NCBI GenBank assembly: GCA_024180945.1
Contig: JAKSGN010000003.1
Span: forward strand, 744,001-808,000
Length of the DNA stretch: 64,000 nucleotides
Source of the DNA: Macrophomina tecta
Lineage: Eukaryota > Ascomycota > Dothideomycetes > Botryosphaeriales > Botryosphaeriaceae
Direction of reading: 5' to 3'
This document shows, piece by piece, positions 23,864 through 36,172 of this stretch. The notes under the pieces were generated by a model. The model saw only the letters and a program-made list of their open reading frames with translations, made no database searches and was not told the origin of the DNA. Numbering within the stretch: the first letter of the stretch is position 1; every line of letters starts with the position of its first letter. The translations under genes were made by a program, and so were the position numbers.

Positions 23864-24760
23864 TCCAAAGCACCGGTATGCTACGGACTGCGGGCAGAGG
23901 AATACAGACTAATTATCGATGAATCGGAATGAGGTGATTGATAGAAACCAGCGGGGCTCGTTTTTTTTTTTTTTTTTTTGACAAAGGGACGGATGGGACT
24001 TATTTTCCCGGGAAATATTCACAAGCTCTGCTAGGCTTGTCAACCCCATCGTGATAGCTCTGTTGTTTGCTTAAAGAATGATTGGCATGGAGGTTGAACA
24101 CAACATGCTCCTGAAATGCTAGTATTCGTCCGGGCTTATGCGCCACTAGGGTTCTCGAACATTTGCAACTTTATGACCGCGCATCCAAGGCGTAATAGTT
24201 TCCAGATCGGCATCATTACGCGCTGGAATGAACAATATGGCCTATAGAAGACTGATTATTTAGCCCCGGACGCGCCTTCAAGTCCTTCAAGATCACATCA
24301 TTGCTACAGGAGCCCAGGGAGGATATAAGATTTGCACTGTCAGTCGATGAGCCGCGGCCCCGCGTAATGTGCACATCAGTACTTTCAGTGAACGATGACA
24401 ATCGGCATAGAACAACGAAATAAATCAGAGGCAGTTTTGAGTAGCAGCAGCAATGCCACGAGCAGCGCGGGATTCACGGGTAAAGATCAAGTTGGGAGGT
24501 CCACGCCGGAAAGTACATACACGGGCTTGGTATTCCGTCGCCTTGACACTTTGCTCGGCTCTTTATCCTAGAGCGACGTTGGACCAGAGAAGGGGTTGAG
24601 CAGAGAGGCCATACCTTTGAATCACCGGAAGACACGGTCGTCATGTAACTGTATGATGATATGAAACATCACATGCCCACTCATCCCTCACATTGCTAAG
24701 GTATAACGCGCCAGCCGCTCTAAAACGAGGAAAAAATATCAATAACCTACCCAATCAACT
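23864..24760. other. Spacer downstream of the mannosidase gene
   Basis: Holds the mannosidase 3' UTR side. A T19 run lies at 23961-23979. No frame longer than about 60 codons and no RNA-gene signature were seen. Confidence 0.6.
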
Positions 24761-26612
<1,852 letters not shown>

Positions 26613-27015
26613 GGCTGCTCACGTGTGCTGACGACGGCGGGGTCCGGGGAGCATGGGGGATGCAGCGGATTGGCGTTGCAGATCCGGAAGCGCCGGTTCT
26701 TGCTCCGAATTGACTCTCGGAGGATGAGGATGTTGCGCGGAGCCCAGGCTCGAAGGACGAGCGGGTGAGGGCGCGAAGTGTGCGTCCGTCTCCTGGAATG
26801 TGCTGCCGCGCTTGGCAGGTTCCACATCAACAGACGAGGAAGCCAGGACGCGCTCACTCCTCGCTCCGCTCTGCCTCGCCACCTCGACAGTCAGCGCCCG
26901 TCCGCCAGCTGCGGCAGCGATTTTCCTGCAGGCGACGAGTACAGCCACCTCGCTTGCCCGTTCGCCATTCGCTATATAAAACGAAGAGGAGGAACAGAGC
27001 CGCCCCCTTGCCCGA
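26613..27015. promoter_or_regulatory. Mannosidase promoter / amidoligase 3' region
   Basis: A 403-bp tandem spacer on the minus strand. There is a possible TATA-like GCTATATAAAA on the plus strand near 26970, and nothing clear in the sense of the mannosidase gene. Confidence 0.4.
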
Positions 27016-29241
27016 CTATGCCTCCTCGTACACGATGGCCGAATCAGCCCGCCACCTGTGCTGCGCGGTGGCCTCCCCAACGGCAGGATACTTCTCGTTG
27101 AGCAGCCGCTCGCGCACCTCAGGCGGCAGGCCGTAGTCCTCATTCTTCAGCCGCATCCGGATCGTCCTGACCACGTTGATCGGGTTTTTCTGCTGCTCGC
27201 GAGCAATCGCGAAGGCCTCCGTCAGCCGCTGCACCCGCGATCCTTCAGCATCTGCCCTCTCGGTCTTCTCCACTTGTTTGGTGCGGAGGCCATTCTGATT
27301 GTGGACGTCGTGGTCAGCATCGAAGTCAAGCCATCTGCGGTAGTGCTCGACCACCTCATCCGGTACTCCCATCATCTGCAGCAAAGGACCGAAGCCCATC
27401 TCCGGGTCTTGCGCATGTTCCTTGACGACCGCCATCATGCTGCCCTCCGTCAAAGCCACCTTGTGCGCGAACCGGATCATGTTCGTTGCAACCTCAACCC
27501 ACGCAATGACCTCGTCTGCATCGAGCGTTGCACGATGCTGCCGGAACTCGATTGTGCCCTTGCATTCAGCTTCCAGGACATTGGTATCCGCGCTGACAGT
27601 GAAGTTCATCAAGTTATAGGCTTGAGAGCGAAGGTGTCTGTACTGCCGGTCATCTAGGTCGGAATAAGCCTGCACATGGTCCTCGAGGAACTGACACCAG
27701 TCCATCACCGTTGTCCCGTAATTGAGTCTGGGGGGGGCTTGCCTCCTTACCTCCGAGTCGTCGGAGGAGATGGAGATTACGTCACTGGCATTTGACCTCG
27801 CGTCCCTGGGGTTAGTAGAGGAGCTGGTGATCCCTTCCTCTTGCTTACCGTTCGCCTTTGCGCCAGCCTTTCTCTCAGCAGGGCCGAGTAGGAGCTGGTG
27901 CAAGGCCCGGACTTCACCGCAGATCCCTTCAATGAACTCCCTTCGCTTGCACTGGCCATGGGCGTCCATGAGGGAGGTTTGTGCCGCGACTCGGGGATCG
28001 CGCAAGCTGCTGGGGTGCCTGCTCGGGGTTGCGCGTTGCAAAATCTCATCTACCAGCACCGCATTTACGAAGGCCAGCTCGTCCCCCGTTTGCTCCACAT
28101 CTTCTAGCGCGTTCAGCTTCTGTTGCCGCCATTGATGATTCTCCACCATAGCTCTCGCCTGGCGTTGTGCTTGAGCGGCTGACTTGTTGCCAAAGTATGC
28201 GCCCACAACCCTTTTGAGCACATCTGCTACAATGCCCGGCGGCATCTTTGCGGGATCCGCAGCAGAGTACTCTGGCGCGACCTCATGTGCACTGACGCCA
28301 TTCTCCGGACCCTTGGTGCCTTCAACCTCCTCCTGCGTCGAATCCATAAACGCCTCCTCGAACACCAGCTCCCCCGGCTCCTGATTGCTCAGCGTCTTAT
28401 AAAAGCGCGATGGCGGCCTGCAATACAGCGCGCGCCCATCAATCCGCGCCGCCGAATGCAACTCATCTATAATGCGCTCGAACCCCGTTCCCAACTGCAT
28501 GAAGTTCTTCAACGACCGCAGCGGCAGCGTATGCCTCAGCATCTTCCGCTCCGCACCTCCGCCCAACTCGCCCAATCCCACATGCACGTGCATCCCTGCC
28601 GTTTGCGGGACATACAGCCGGTAGCAATCGCCCCTGCGCTTGTCGTTGAACGCAGCCTGCATGACCTGCAACACGCGCCTCACATCCTGCCGCCAATCGA
28701 CTTCCGGATCGTCGTACGCATACACCGGACTCGCCAGCTCAAGCCCGAACACGCCGTACTCCTCCTCGGACGGGTGCACGTCACGGTACTCGATGCTCTC
28801 GCAGCAGTCCTCGACCGAACTGTCCCCGTCCACCGTCCACTTGGCGTACTGCGCGCGCATGACCTCCGGCGTCGCCACGTCCCTGACGGCCGCGTGAGCG
28901 GGCACTCCCGCCGCCGCCAGCGCCGCCAGCGCCATGCGGATCGGGCTCGGGTGCGCGGCGGTCTCGTTGTGCATGAGTGTGGCGTCGAGTGGGTGCAAGC
29001 GAGGGGCGTTGCGCCGGATGGGCGTTGAGAAGGCAGAAAAGCTTTGGGTAGGCATGACGCCGTAGTCGGAGGCCGCCCGCGCTTTGTCGTAGACGAGGTA
29101 CATTTCGAGCTCTATGCCAAGCGTTATTGGGAGCGGGATGGAGGGGTCTGTTAGGGAGGGGTGCGGTACCGGGGTCGTGCTACTGACGGAGGGCGAGGCG
29201 CGCGCGGAGGCGGAATCGGCGTGTATTGGGGTGGCGGGCAT
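27016..29241 (-). CDS. Putative amidoligase-family protein (amidoligase_2-like)
   Basis: Single exon, 741 aa. The pattern fits the putative amidoligase enzyme family (glutamine-synthetase/gamma-glutamylcysteine-ligase fold), whose members are expected to form amide bonds using ATP; fungal members have no established substrate. Seen: GIELEMY at residues 42-48 (the G-x-E-x-E metal/ATP motif); the LELASPVY strand; HVHVGLG at 218-224; and EFRQHRATLDADEVIAWVEV around 565-584 (Arg567 and the downstream Asp/Trp are typical). Between the HVHV motif and FRQH lies an insert of more than 300 residues, partly charged or Ser-rich (SNASDVISISSDDSEV looks like a SUMO-interacting or acidic patch). There is no signal peptide or TM helix, so it is probably cytosolic or nuclear. 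The C-terminal 150 residues (MSFGP-like loop to VYEEA) are helical. The neighbours give no clear substrate clue. Confidence 0.86.
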   Translation of the reverse strand: MPATPIHADSASARASPSVSSTTPVPHPSLTDPSIPLPITLGIELEMYLVYDKARAASDYGVMPTQSFSAFSTPIRRNAPRLHPLDATLMHNETAAHPSPIRMALAALAAAGVPAHAAVRDVATPEVMRAQYAKWTVDGDSSVEDCCESIEYRDVHPSEEEYGVFGLELASPVYAYDDPEVDWRQDVRRVLQVMQAAFNDKRRGDCYRLYVPQTAGMHVHVGLGELGGGAERKMLRHTLPLRSLKNFMQLGTGFERIIDELHSAARIDGRALYCRPPSRFYKTLSNQEPGELVFEEAFMDSTQEEVEGTKGPENGVSAHEVAPEYSAADPAKMPPGIVADVLKRVVGAYFGNKSAAQAQRQARAMVENHQWRQQKLNALEDVEQTGDELAFVNAVLVDEILQRATPSRHPSSLRDPRVAAQTSLMDAHGQCKRREFIEGICGEVRALHQLLLGPAERKAGAKANGKQEEGITSSSTNPRDARSNASDVISISSDDSEVRRQAPPRLNYGTTVMDWCQFLEDHVQAYSDLDDRQYRHLRSQAYNLMNFTVSADTNVLEAECKGTIEFRQHRATLDADEVIAWVEVATNMIRFAHKVALTEGSMMAVVKEHAQDPEMGFGPLLQMMGVPDEVVEHYRRWLDFDADHDVHNQNGLRTKQVEKTERADAEGSRVQRLTEAFAIAREQQKNPINVVRTIRMRLKNEDYGLPPEVRERLLNEKYPAVGEATAQHRWRADSAIVYEEA

Positions 29242-29807
29242 CGTGGGGGTGCGGCTGGTGTCGTTGGACGGTAGGTCTGTAAACGTTAGCTAACAGGTTG
29301 TTCGGGGTCACTTACGATTTATTATCTCGTGAGGAGCGAACGGCTGGTGTTGTGCTTGGAAGCCTGCTTCCAAAGAGTGCCGAATGACGAACAAGTTTGT
29401 GCGGAGACGACCTGTGAGACTTCCAGTGCGGTTCGTGAGCGGTGTTGCCTCACGAGTTTCTCTATATACGAAGTTGCATCCATTGTTGAAGGTGCAGGCA
29501 AAAAAAAACAAAAATGCTCGGCTATCTTGGTGCCTGGCTTTGTGTGGTCCATAGGACTATTCCTGTCTCTCTTTGTGAGTTCCCCGAACAATGCGCTTGT
29601 TCATCAACACGGGCTACAGGAACCATGCTTTATCCGATGATGAGCTTCTCACCTACATATATTCCTCACCACAATGGAGTCCGGCCTCAGAAGCCCGGAT
29701 ATTCAAGTCAAAAATACCATTGCACCCGCTATAGCTAGCCGATAGCTCTGCCCAACCAGGGAGAAAGATCGTACTGAGCAACTATCCAGCAAGAACCTCC
29801 CCTCAGA
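29242..29807. promoter_or_regulatory. Divergent promoter region, amidoligase / zinc-ribbon gene
   Basis: Both flanking genes start here. A TATA-like CATATATT lies near 29654-29661, about 150 nt before the zinc-ribbon ATG. An A8 run is at 29501-29508. No other features seen. Confidence 0.45.
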
Positions 29808-29996
29808 ATGGGCCTCATGTCCTCCCTCAGGAGAATCTTCGGCGCCCACGGCCGTTACTGCACAAGCATCAACTCGACGGACTGGAAGTGCTGTCGTTGC
29901 GGCAGGACCAATCACAACAAGCGCGAAGATTACATAGACTGCACACGCTGCGGCCATAACTACGAGGCCTGCACGGACGGCGCGCGGAGGAGGTGA
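29808..29996 (+). CDS. 62-aa zinc-ribbon-like mini-protein
   Basis: Seen: MGLMSSLRRIFGAHGRYC, then WKCCRCG, a 12-residue linker, then CTRCGH, and a short basic end (TDGARRR). The spacing C-x2-C-x12-C-x2-C after a Trp resembles a RanBP2-type or treble-clef-like zinc knuckle, and such tiny proteins are common as uncharacterised genes in Dothideomycetes. The ATG has a good context (cagaATGg), and the frame is one exon with a normal stop. A second ATG lies four codons in. The Cys are concentrated in a way chance frames in this window do not show. Function is unknown; it might bind ubiquitin, RNA or protein if it is RanBP2-like (inference). Confidence 0.5.
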   Translation: MGLMSSLRRIFGAHGRYCTSINSTDWKCCRCGRTNHNKREDYIDCTRCGHNYEACTDGARRR

Positions 29997-30848
29997 ATTT
30001 TGCTTGCCTCCGACGGCGTGCGCAGTCGGTTCATTTTCTCCTGGCCAAGCAAGTTCAGACCAGGGCCGCCGTGCTCTGTAGAGCCGTGCCCTTTTGTTTT
30101 GCGGGATGCTCCTAGTAGAACGATAGGTGTCCGTGTAGTCTTTCTGCATCAATCACACGGATACGTCTTCTCCTTTCTCCACCTACTGTGACGTTAATTG
30201 TTGATCCGCGTGCCCGCTTGGAGGCCGTGGCAGACATTGGGCGAATCCATCTTAGATGCGCATCTTAATGACATGCGCTCCACAAATGAACTGCGCTCTT
30301 CTCGTGTAAAAAAGGGGGGGGGCCGGCCTCCAGACATCATCGACATACAAAAGACGATCTTAAGCTCGGAAGACGGAGGCGAGGCGCTCGTCTAGCCCAA
30401 CCTGCCAATCCGCAGCATGGCTCTGCAGAGAGGCACCAATGCCTTTTTACCTCGAAGGTCGTGTTGAGGCACGGAGCACTGTTGGCTACGTAGAGACACG
30501 GGCCTAGGGCACCGAAAATGAGGAGTAAAAGGAGCAAAGACTCCAATGTGGGTCACTGGCTTTAAACATGCCGCAGAAACCTGTTGGTCTCGCCCACCGG
30601 TTCTCCTCTGCGGTAAACGAGCAGAACAGCCAAATAGGTCAGCGCTGCATAGCCTGTGCGACATACCCGTCGCAGCCCACCCTGCAGGGAAAACTTCCCT
30701 GTCGTACATGCACACAAATGCAACCCACGCTAACACGGCATATGCAGGTGTCCTCGCCCAACATCCCACACGTAGACAGCACGGAAAAGTGGAATTCAGT
30801 AGAAGACAGCTGCGGAGCAATCTTTTTCTTTTTCTTTTCTTTTTTTCC

Positions 30849-30871
30849 TTTTTTTTTTTTTTTTTTTTTTT
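30849..30871. repeat. T23 homopolymer
   Basis: Uninterrupted T run, preceded by a further T/C-rich stretch from 30823. Confidence 0.95.
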
Positions 30872-31250
30872 GCAGAAAACTAAAACAAGAAAGAGAGGGG
30901 CGCAGATATGCCTGTTGACAGAACGTCATAGTCATTGCTACCTATGCTTAAAGAGCAGACATCGCGCGTGACCTACCGTCCCGCTTTCTCCCATGTCGAG
31001 TTTACGCTGTCTCAGATGGTTTCCGGACGTGTTATCGAAGGGAATGAGAGCGCTGATTCGCCGACCGGGTCGATCGCGGGAGCGGAGCGGGAGAGGGGAA
31101 TGCGCGGTTGGATGGTTGAGAGGTGTCGTTCGGCGGTTTACGCGCGATGCATGACAGGCCGCACGTTGCGAAACATGAACACCTACATTCCCAGTGGGTC
31201 AGGCGGCGGGAACTGAAGGTGGGAAGCATCTGCAGCAAGGCAAAGCAGAT

Positions 31251-31274
31251 CTCTCTCTCTCTCTCTCTCTCTCT
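31251..31274. repeat. (CT)12 microsatellite
   Basis: Uninterrupted CT units in the gene-poor interval. Confidence 0.95.
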
Positions 31275-31698
31275 GCTCGAATGACCGGTTTGAGGACGCC
31301 GGGTCCCGTGTGACAAGCTGCAGACGTGGTGCAGAAGCAGAGATAGGTGTTACACACGTAGATAGGAAAGCTAGGTGAAGCAGCGGCAGCAACTTTGCAT
31401 GGGGTGCGAAAGTCAAACGTCTCTCCCAGTTTGAGTGAGTCTAGGATGACGAGAGAAAACGAACAAAAGACAGACAGGCCGCGCAATTTTACTCAAGATG
31501 CCTTGCTGTTCACAGCCTTGTTCGCCGATGCATGTCTCATCCTGCGGCTCGGTCCAATCAAATGACGTGACTTCAAGGGGAGCGGGAAGAGGAAGAGCGA
31601 GGAAGAGCGTTGTAATGGGCAGAGGACAAACGAATAATGCTTGTCGTTCGACGTCGGCAAATCCGATAAGGGTCATTCCTGTCCGGTCGGAGAGAAGG

Positions 31699-31720
31699 AA
31701 AAAAAAAAAAAAAAAAAAAA
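31699..31720. repeat. A22 homopolymer
   Basis: Uninterrupted A run about 430 nt after the CT microsatellite. Confidence 0.95.
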
Positions 31721-33005
31721 GGGAGAGGAGAGTACGATTGGCTACTGCATGCTGACTCTTGCGCGCAACTCTTGTAGAAGCACCTCGACGCTCCACGTCG
31801 CAACGGCCGGGTCGTACTATATGAACGGACGCTGCGCCCTTTTAGTTTTGCCGCCCCGCGCAGCTCCGCACGGCTGCTCAGGGTCGGAGAATGCCATGGT
31901 CCTATTTCGACCGCTCGGCTGCCAGTGGTGCGCGTACGTATTCGTGTTTTCTATCAGCACTTTCGGTGGAGATGGCGGATGCTGGGGATGCTCTTCGTCG
32001 CCCCTTCGTGCGACGACGAACTTCACGGGCGAGAGGAAGGGGGACAAGAGAAAGGACATGCCCATTGTCATGTCTCACAAGGGAGAAAGCGAGAAAGAGG
32101 CAGGCGGAAATGAGGATGAGGGACAGCAGTGCCGAGCCACTGACACATGCGAAAGGAAGACGGAAACCTGAAACGCAGAGGCAACTTCGGAGTGGGCTGG
32201 GAGGGGAAAATGGCAGGTGGGTGGTACGAAAATAAAATCAAAAATTGCGGTGGTGGGCAGCAGGCAGCAGAAAACGAGATGAAAGAGCAGTGGCCTGCGA
32301 CGATCTCGCATCGCCGATGAGGCAGTGCGATACTGACAATGTTCAGCTCGACAGCGACGTCCTGACGCCAGACCGCCGCTGCGCAGCAGCCAGAAGAGCC
32401 AAATGCCGTGGGTTGCCGCAGCTGCGGTTGTCCGGATGATGGCCTGCCTTGCATGCAAGCGGCGAGATTGCTGCGCAGCTCGTCAGGGATTCGTCTCCGC
32501 AAGCTCGACTGGCAGGCTCAGCGAAGACAGGTCCGCCTGCAACGGTTCGCCTGCTAGCCAGCTTGCCATTGCTGCCGGGCTCTTATCACGCCCGCCCCCC
32601 TTCTCACCAGACATGCTGGACGGCCGTGCTGGGCGCCAACACAAGCCAGCCTGCTAGGGACCTGCGAACTAGGCCTGTCGAGCAGCGGAGACGTCAACCC
32701 ACGGTGCGAGCACCGGCGCGCGATCCGGGACGCGCAGAGAGCAGAACGGAAAAGACAAGAATGCGGTGACGCTACAATGGCACGCCCGTGAACTGAGGCA
32801 CCACCACCGACCACCCAACACCAATTCCGTCAATGACGGCGGCCTGACGAGTCGTGCGCGCATCACCGGCTGGGAAGGCACGGAACCAGCGGAGGCGCGT
32901 ATCCCGCATCCTGGGCATCGCAACCTTTCCTGCCTCCATCGCAGCCGAGAGAAATGGGCAGCGTCGATGACGATGACAATGAAAGGCAGGTCCCGCAGCA
33001 GCGGC

Positions 33006-33007
<2 letters not shown>

Positions 33008-33039
<32 letters not shown>
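33008..33039. repeat. (CAG)n trinucleotide repeat
   Basis: About ten CAG/GCA units preceded by GCGGCGG. No supported coding frame covers it. Confidence 0.95.
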
Positions 33040-33041
<2 letters not shown>

Positions 33042-34926
33042 CAAGTTGCGCGGCCTTGTGGCTGGGATCATCGCGCGGACGGACACACACCACAACCACC
33101 CACCGACCCCCGTTTTCATCATAAGTACTCGGATTGCTCGACCGCCAAGGCAGTCCGAGCGCCCGAGCGCGTGGCATAACGCCGCACATAACAGCCGGCC
33201 AGACCTTCGTAAGAGCTTACTCAGACGTACGGCAGCCCCCTCGAGACGGAAGCGGAGAATAACGCGACGCGGCCCCTGTCCGCTCCCCTCCTGGGCAGGT
33301 ACGAAGCCATGCCCCACTATTGGCTGGTGACGCGCTTCCAGCCTTGCATAAACTTTCGATTCGCTTTTGGCTTTCCCACCGCGGCACGGCTGGTCGACGC
33401 GTCTGACTTCGCGCCCGCCAACAGTGCGAACCTGGCGCGACTGGCGACAAAAAGGAAACGAAATGCATTTCCGCATCCATTCCATTTTCTCCGGCCAGAG
33501 CTGGCTTCGCCTCGCCGACTCTCAGCGCGCGATAGCCCAGAAAAATAAAGATGCCGTTTAAAGCGGGGTTAGGCCGGAACGGCAGCGATTCACAATGCAT
33601 GGGTGGATGCGTGTGCGCACCTGGCCGACGCGCGCGCACGGGTGCACTCCCAAGCCCGCGTGATGGAGGACGGGGAGAGAAGGAGCTTCCTTCCTGCCCT
33701 CACTATTGCGCCAATGGCCGTGTCCGATTCATGCTTGGGGTATACCGTCTTGGGTATGACGTCTCTCCCCACACGGCTTGCCTGATGGTTAAGCGTGACG
33801 CGCTTCTTCGCGAGATGGTGTTTTATGTCTCATGATTTCTTTCTTTGGTGAAAGATGATAATCTTTCTTTCCTTCTTTTTTTTTTTTTTTTTTTGTTTTT
33901 GGCGCGTGTATGTGTTGTCTCATCAGGAATGCGGGTTTGGTTGCACGGCAGCAGGCGGCAAAAGAGGTAGGGAAACAGGACCTGTCAGGCCGGTCGCCCC
34001 GTCGTCGTTTGGGCGCAGGGGCAGCAGCAGAGAGCAATCAGGCTGGCAGGCTGGCCCAGATCCAGGCTTTGCTGGCTGCCTGGCAAAAACCGTCGTAGTC
34101 CCGGCGGTGGCTGTCGCTTACTATCTGCATGCAGCACGCCGCGCGTGTCAGCTACCTTTCGATCCAGCCCATCTAGCACCGATCTCGCGCTTGTTCGCCG
34201 TTCAGCAATCAAAAGGCCCGCCAGCCTCGCAAAACTGGCCGTTGCGCCCCAACGACTGGTTGCTAGGGGTACATTGTGCAATCTGCGCCCCCTCCCCAGC
34301 CATATCTCGCTCTCCGGTGACAAGGACAAGAGATGTGCAGGTCAGATGTGCGTGCCGGCCTGAGGCTTAGACAATGGGAACAGTCTCTGCGCCTCCTGCT
34401 TCGTCTCCCGTCCTGGTCCTGGCTTAATTGTCCACAAAGCATGCGTTAGGAAAGGTCGAATCTTCTCTCTTCCTTCGATTGGCATTGTTCCTGATCGCTA
34501 TCTACTACTACATAAATCCCGAGATTAGTGGCCGAGACAGTCGCGCTGTTCCCTGGCCCCGAGCCCTGCGGCCCATGCCTCTCTCGGTAAAATGGCATGC
34601 CGCCCGTTCTTTTCTTCCATAAAAGCAATGTTAATAGTCGCTCGCTGTGCGTGGTATCCCTATAAGAAAAGAAGAAGAAGAAGAAGCTGAAGAATGCTGA
34701 AAGAGGAAGCAAGACGGTCGTGCAACCTGTGCTCACGAAGTAAGGAAAAGAAGCCGCCAGCATGTAACCAATGTGATGAAGGCATTAATAGACAATCGAA
34801 GCAAGCTGCAAACAGTAGTGGTTGTGGCGCAGAGCGGCGGTGCGCATGTGCTTGGCCGTATGCAACACGGTGCACGCTGTTCGTCGTATCAGCTCATCAA
34901 TCATGAGGTCTTCGTAATGGGTGAGT

Positions 34927-36172
34927 CTAGGAGACCAGCTCCCCGCCGAGATCCATGCCCAGGCCGGTCTCGACCTTGCTGATTCTCGAGCGCTCAAGGG
35001 ATCCGACGGTAGGGCTGTGGCTCGTCGGTGGGAGAAGATTATCAAAGTTCAGACGCCTCCTTGTGTCACGCGCAGTGAGAGGCGTCTTGCCAGCCGGAGT
35101 GCGGTTCCAGGTACCCGAGATCTGCGCAGGGCTTGGCGTCATGTTGAGGAAGTCGGCAAAGTTCAGGTTGTTGCCGGGGGTGTGCAGTCCGAACCCAGAG
35201 AAGGGAGCACCGCCGCCAGGAGTGGACATCATGGATGACGGAAGGGGGGTGGTCTTCTGGGGGGGAGTGGACGGGGCGATAATACGAGTCTTATTGGTGG
35301 CAGGATTGGCCGGGGAGGGCGAAGTGGCCAGGTACATAAGCAAGTTCGCATCTTCCTCCCCATTTCGGTTGTTCCGAGGTGTAGCCGTGAAGGTATCATT
35401 CCGTAGGCGGCCTGAGCGGGACATGCCAGGAGGGGGCGTACGTGGACTTTGCAGAGGCGGAGGGGATGAGCGTAGGTGCGAAGCGTTCAGCTGGAAAGAA
35501 GACACAGGGAGGTCTGCGTCGTCGTCCTCGGAGAGAAGCGGGGAGAGAGGCTCATCGGCCACGGTGGAGCCTTCTGATACGAACGAGAGGCTGGGCACCT
35601 GGGGTAGCGAAAAGTTCCGACTCTTGCGGTACGCAGGAGACGACTCCGGCAGTCTATAGGAGCTCTTCCACGAGGCTGCCTGTGCACTTGCGGGTCTGAC
35701 TCTCCTGCGTGTGTGGTTGCTGGAAACCGGACGCCTGTACAGGTCCGGTTGGTATCTCGTCCTTTTTGCGGACCCGTATCCACCTCCGGACCGGCCGACA
35801 TCATCGGAGAATATGGGGGCGGCGAGCGGCGAGGAATCGAAGGCACCGAAGTGGTGGAAGCGGTCGGAAGTGCTGGACGAGGTGTCGGACAGCGTAGCGT
35901 TGCTGGACGCTGGGCGCTTACGCTTCAGCTCCACGTCGATCCGAGGCTCAATGGCGTCAATGTTGAGGTTCTCCCAGCCATGCTTGACCTTGACGTTTGC
36001 GAGAGCCAGCCGGTTCTGCAGGGCCCGGGTCATCTAGAGGCAGAGGTCAGCTGGGCGGGGGAATGGCGAGCCGTTGCGTCGAGGCTACCTTCGACACCTG
36101 AGCTCTCCTCAGGACCTTGCTCGCAACCTCAGCTGGCTGGTCGAGCCGCTCGGACGAGACTGTCGACGCCAT
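34927..36172 (-). CDS. Whi5/Nrm1-like G1/S transcription repressor (putative)
   Basis: Exon 1 36172-36089 and exon 2 36033-34927 are joined by a 55-nt intron, giving 396 aa. The N-terminal part VASKVLRRAQVSK / MTRALQNRLALANVKVKHGW resembles the short conserved Whi5/Nrm1 helix (PF08528-like), which in yeasts binds SBF/MBF factors. The rest is disordered, with many SP/TP sites suited to CDK phosphorylation (SPRTPPP, TSPSPAN, APSTPPQK, NMTPSPAQ, SHSPTV). It also has a basic KRKRP cluster and the conserved-looking blocks NLLMYLATSPSP and NFADFLNMTPSP. This fits a CDK-regulated nuclear repressor, but the assignment rests on short motifs. Exon 2 begins exactly at an ATG, so a downstream start is possible. 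It is divergent from the peptidase gene. Confidence 0.6.

Larger units (their letters stand above)
29997..34926. other. 4.9-kb gene-poor interval rich in simple repeats
   Basis: No frame here has family character, and start codons sit in random contexts. It holds T23 (30849-30871), (CT)12 (31251-31274), A22 (31699-31720), a CAG tandem (33008-33039), a T run (33876-33894) and an AAG tandem near 34670-34689. No tRNA box pair, no inverted terminal repeats and no transposase remnants were recognised. Non-coding RNAs cannot be excluded. Confidence 0.55.

Noticed and set aside
32772..33485. Minus-strand frame of 237 codons with an Ala run
   Set aside because: The Ala run is the CAG tandem read in another frame; the flanks have no protein-like features.
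29997..34926. Possible transposon remnant
   Set aside because: I saw no terminal inverted repeats, no transposase or reverse-transcriptase motifs and no target-site duplication by eye.
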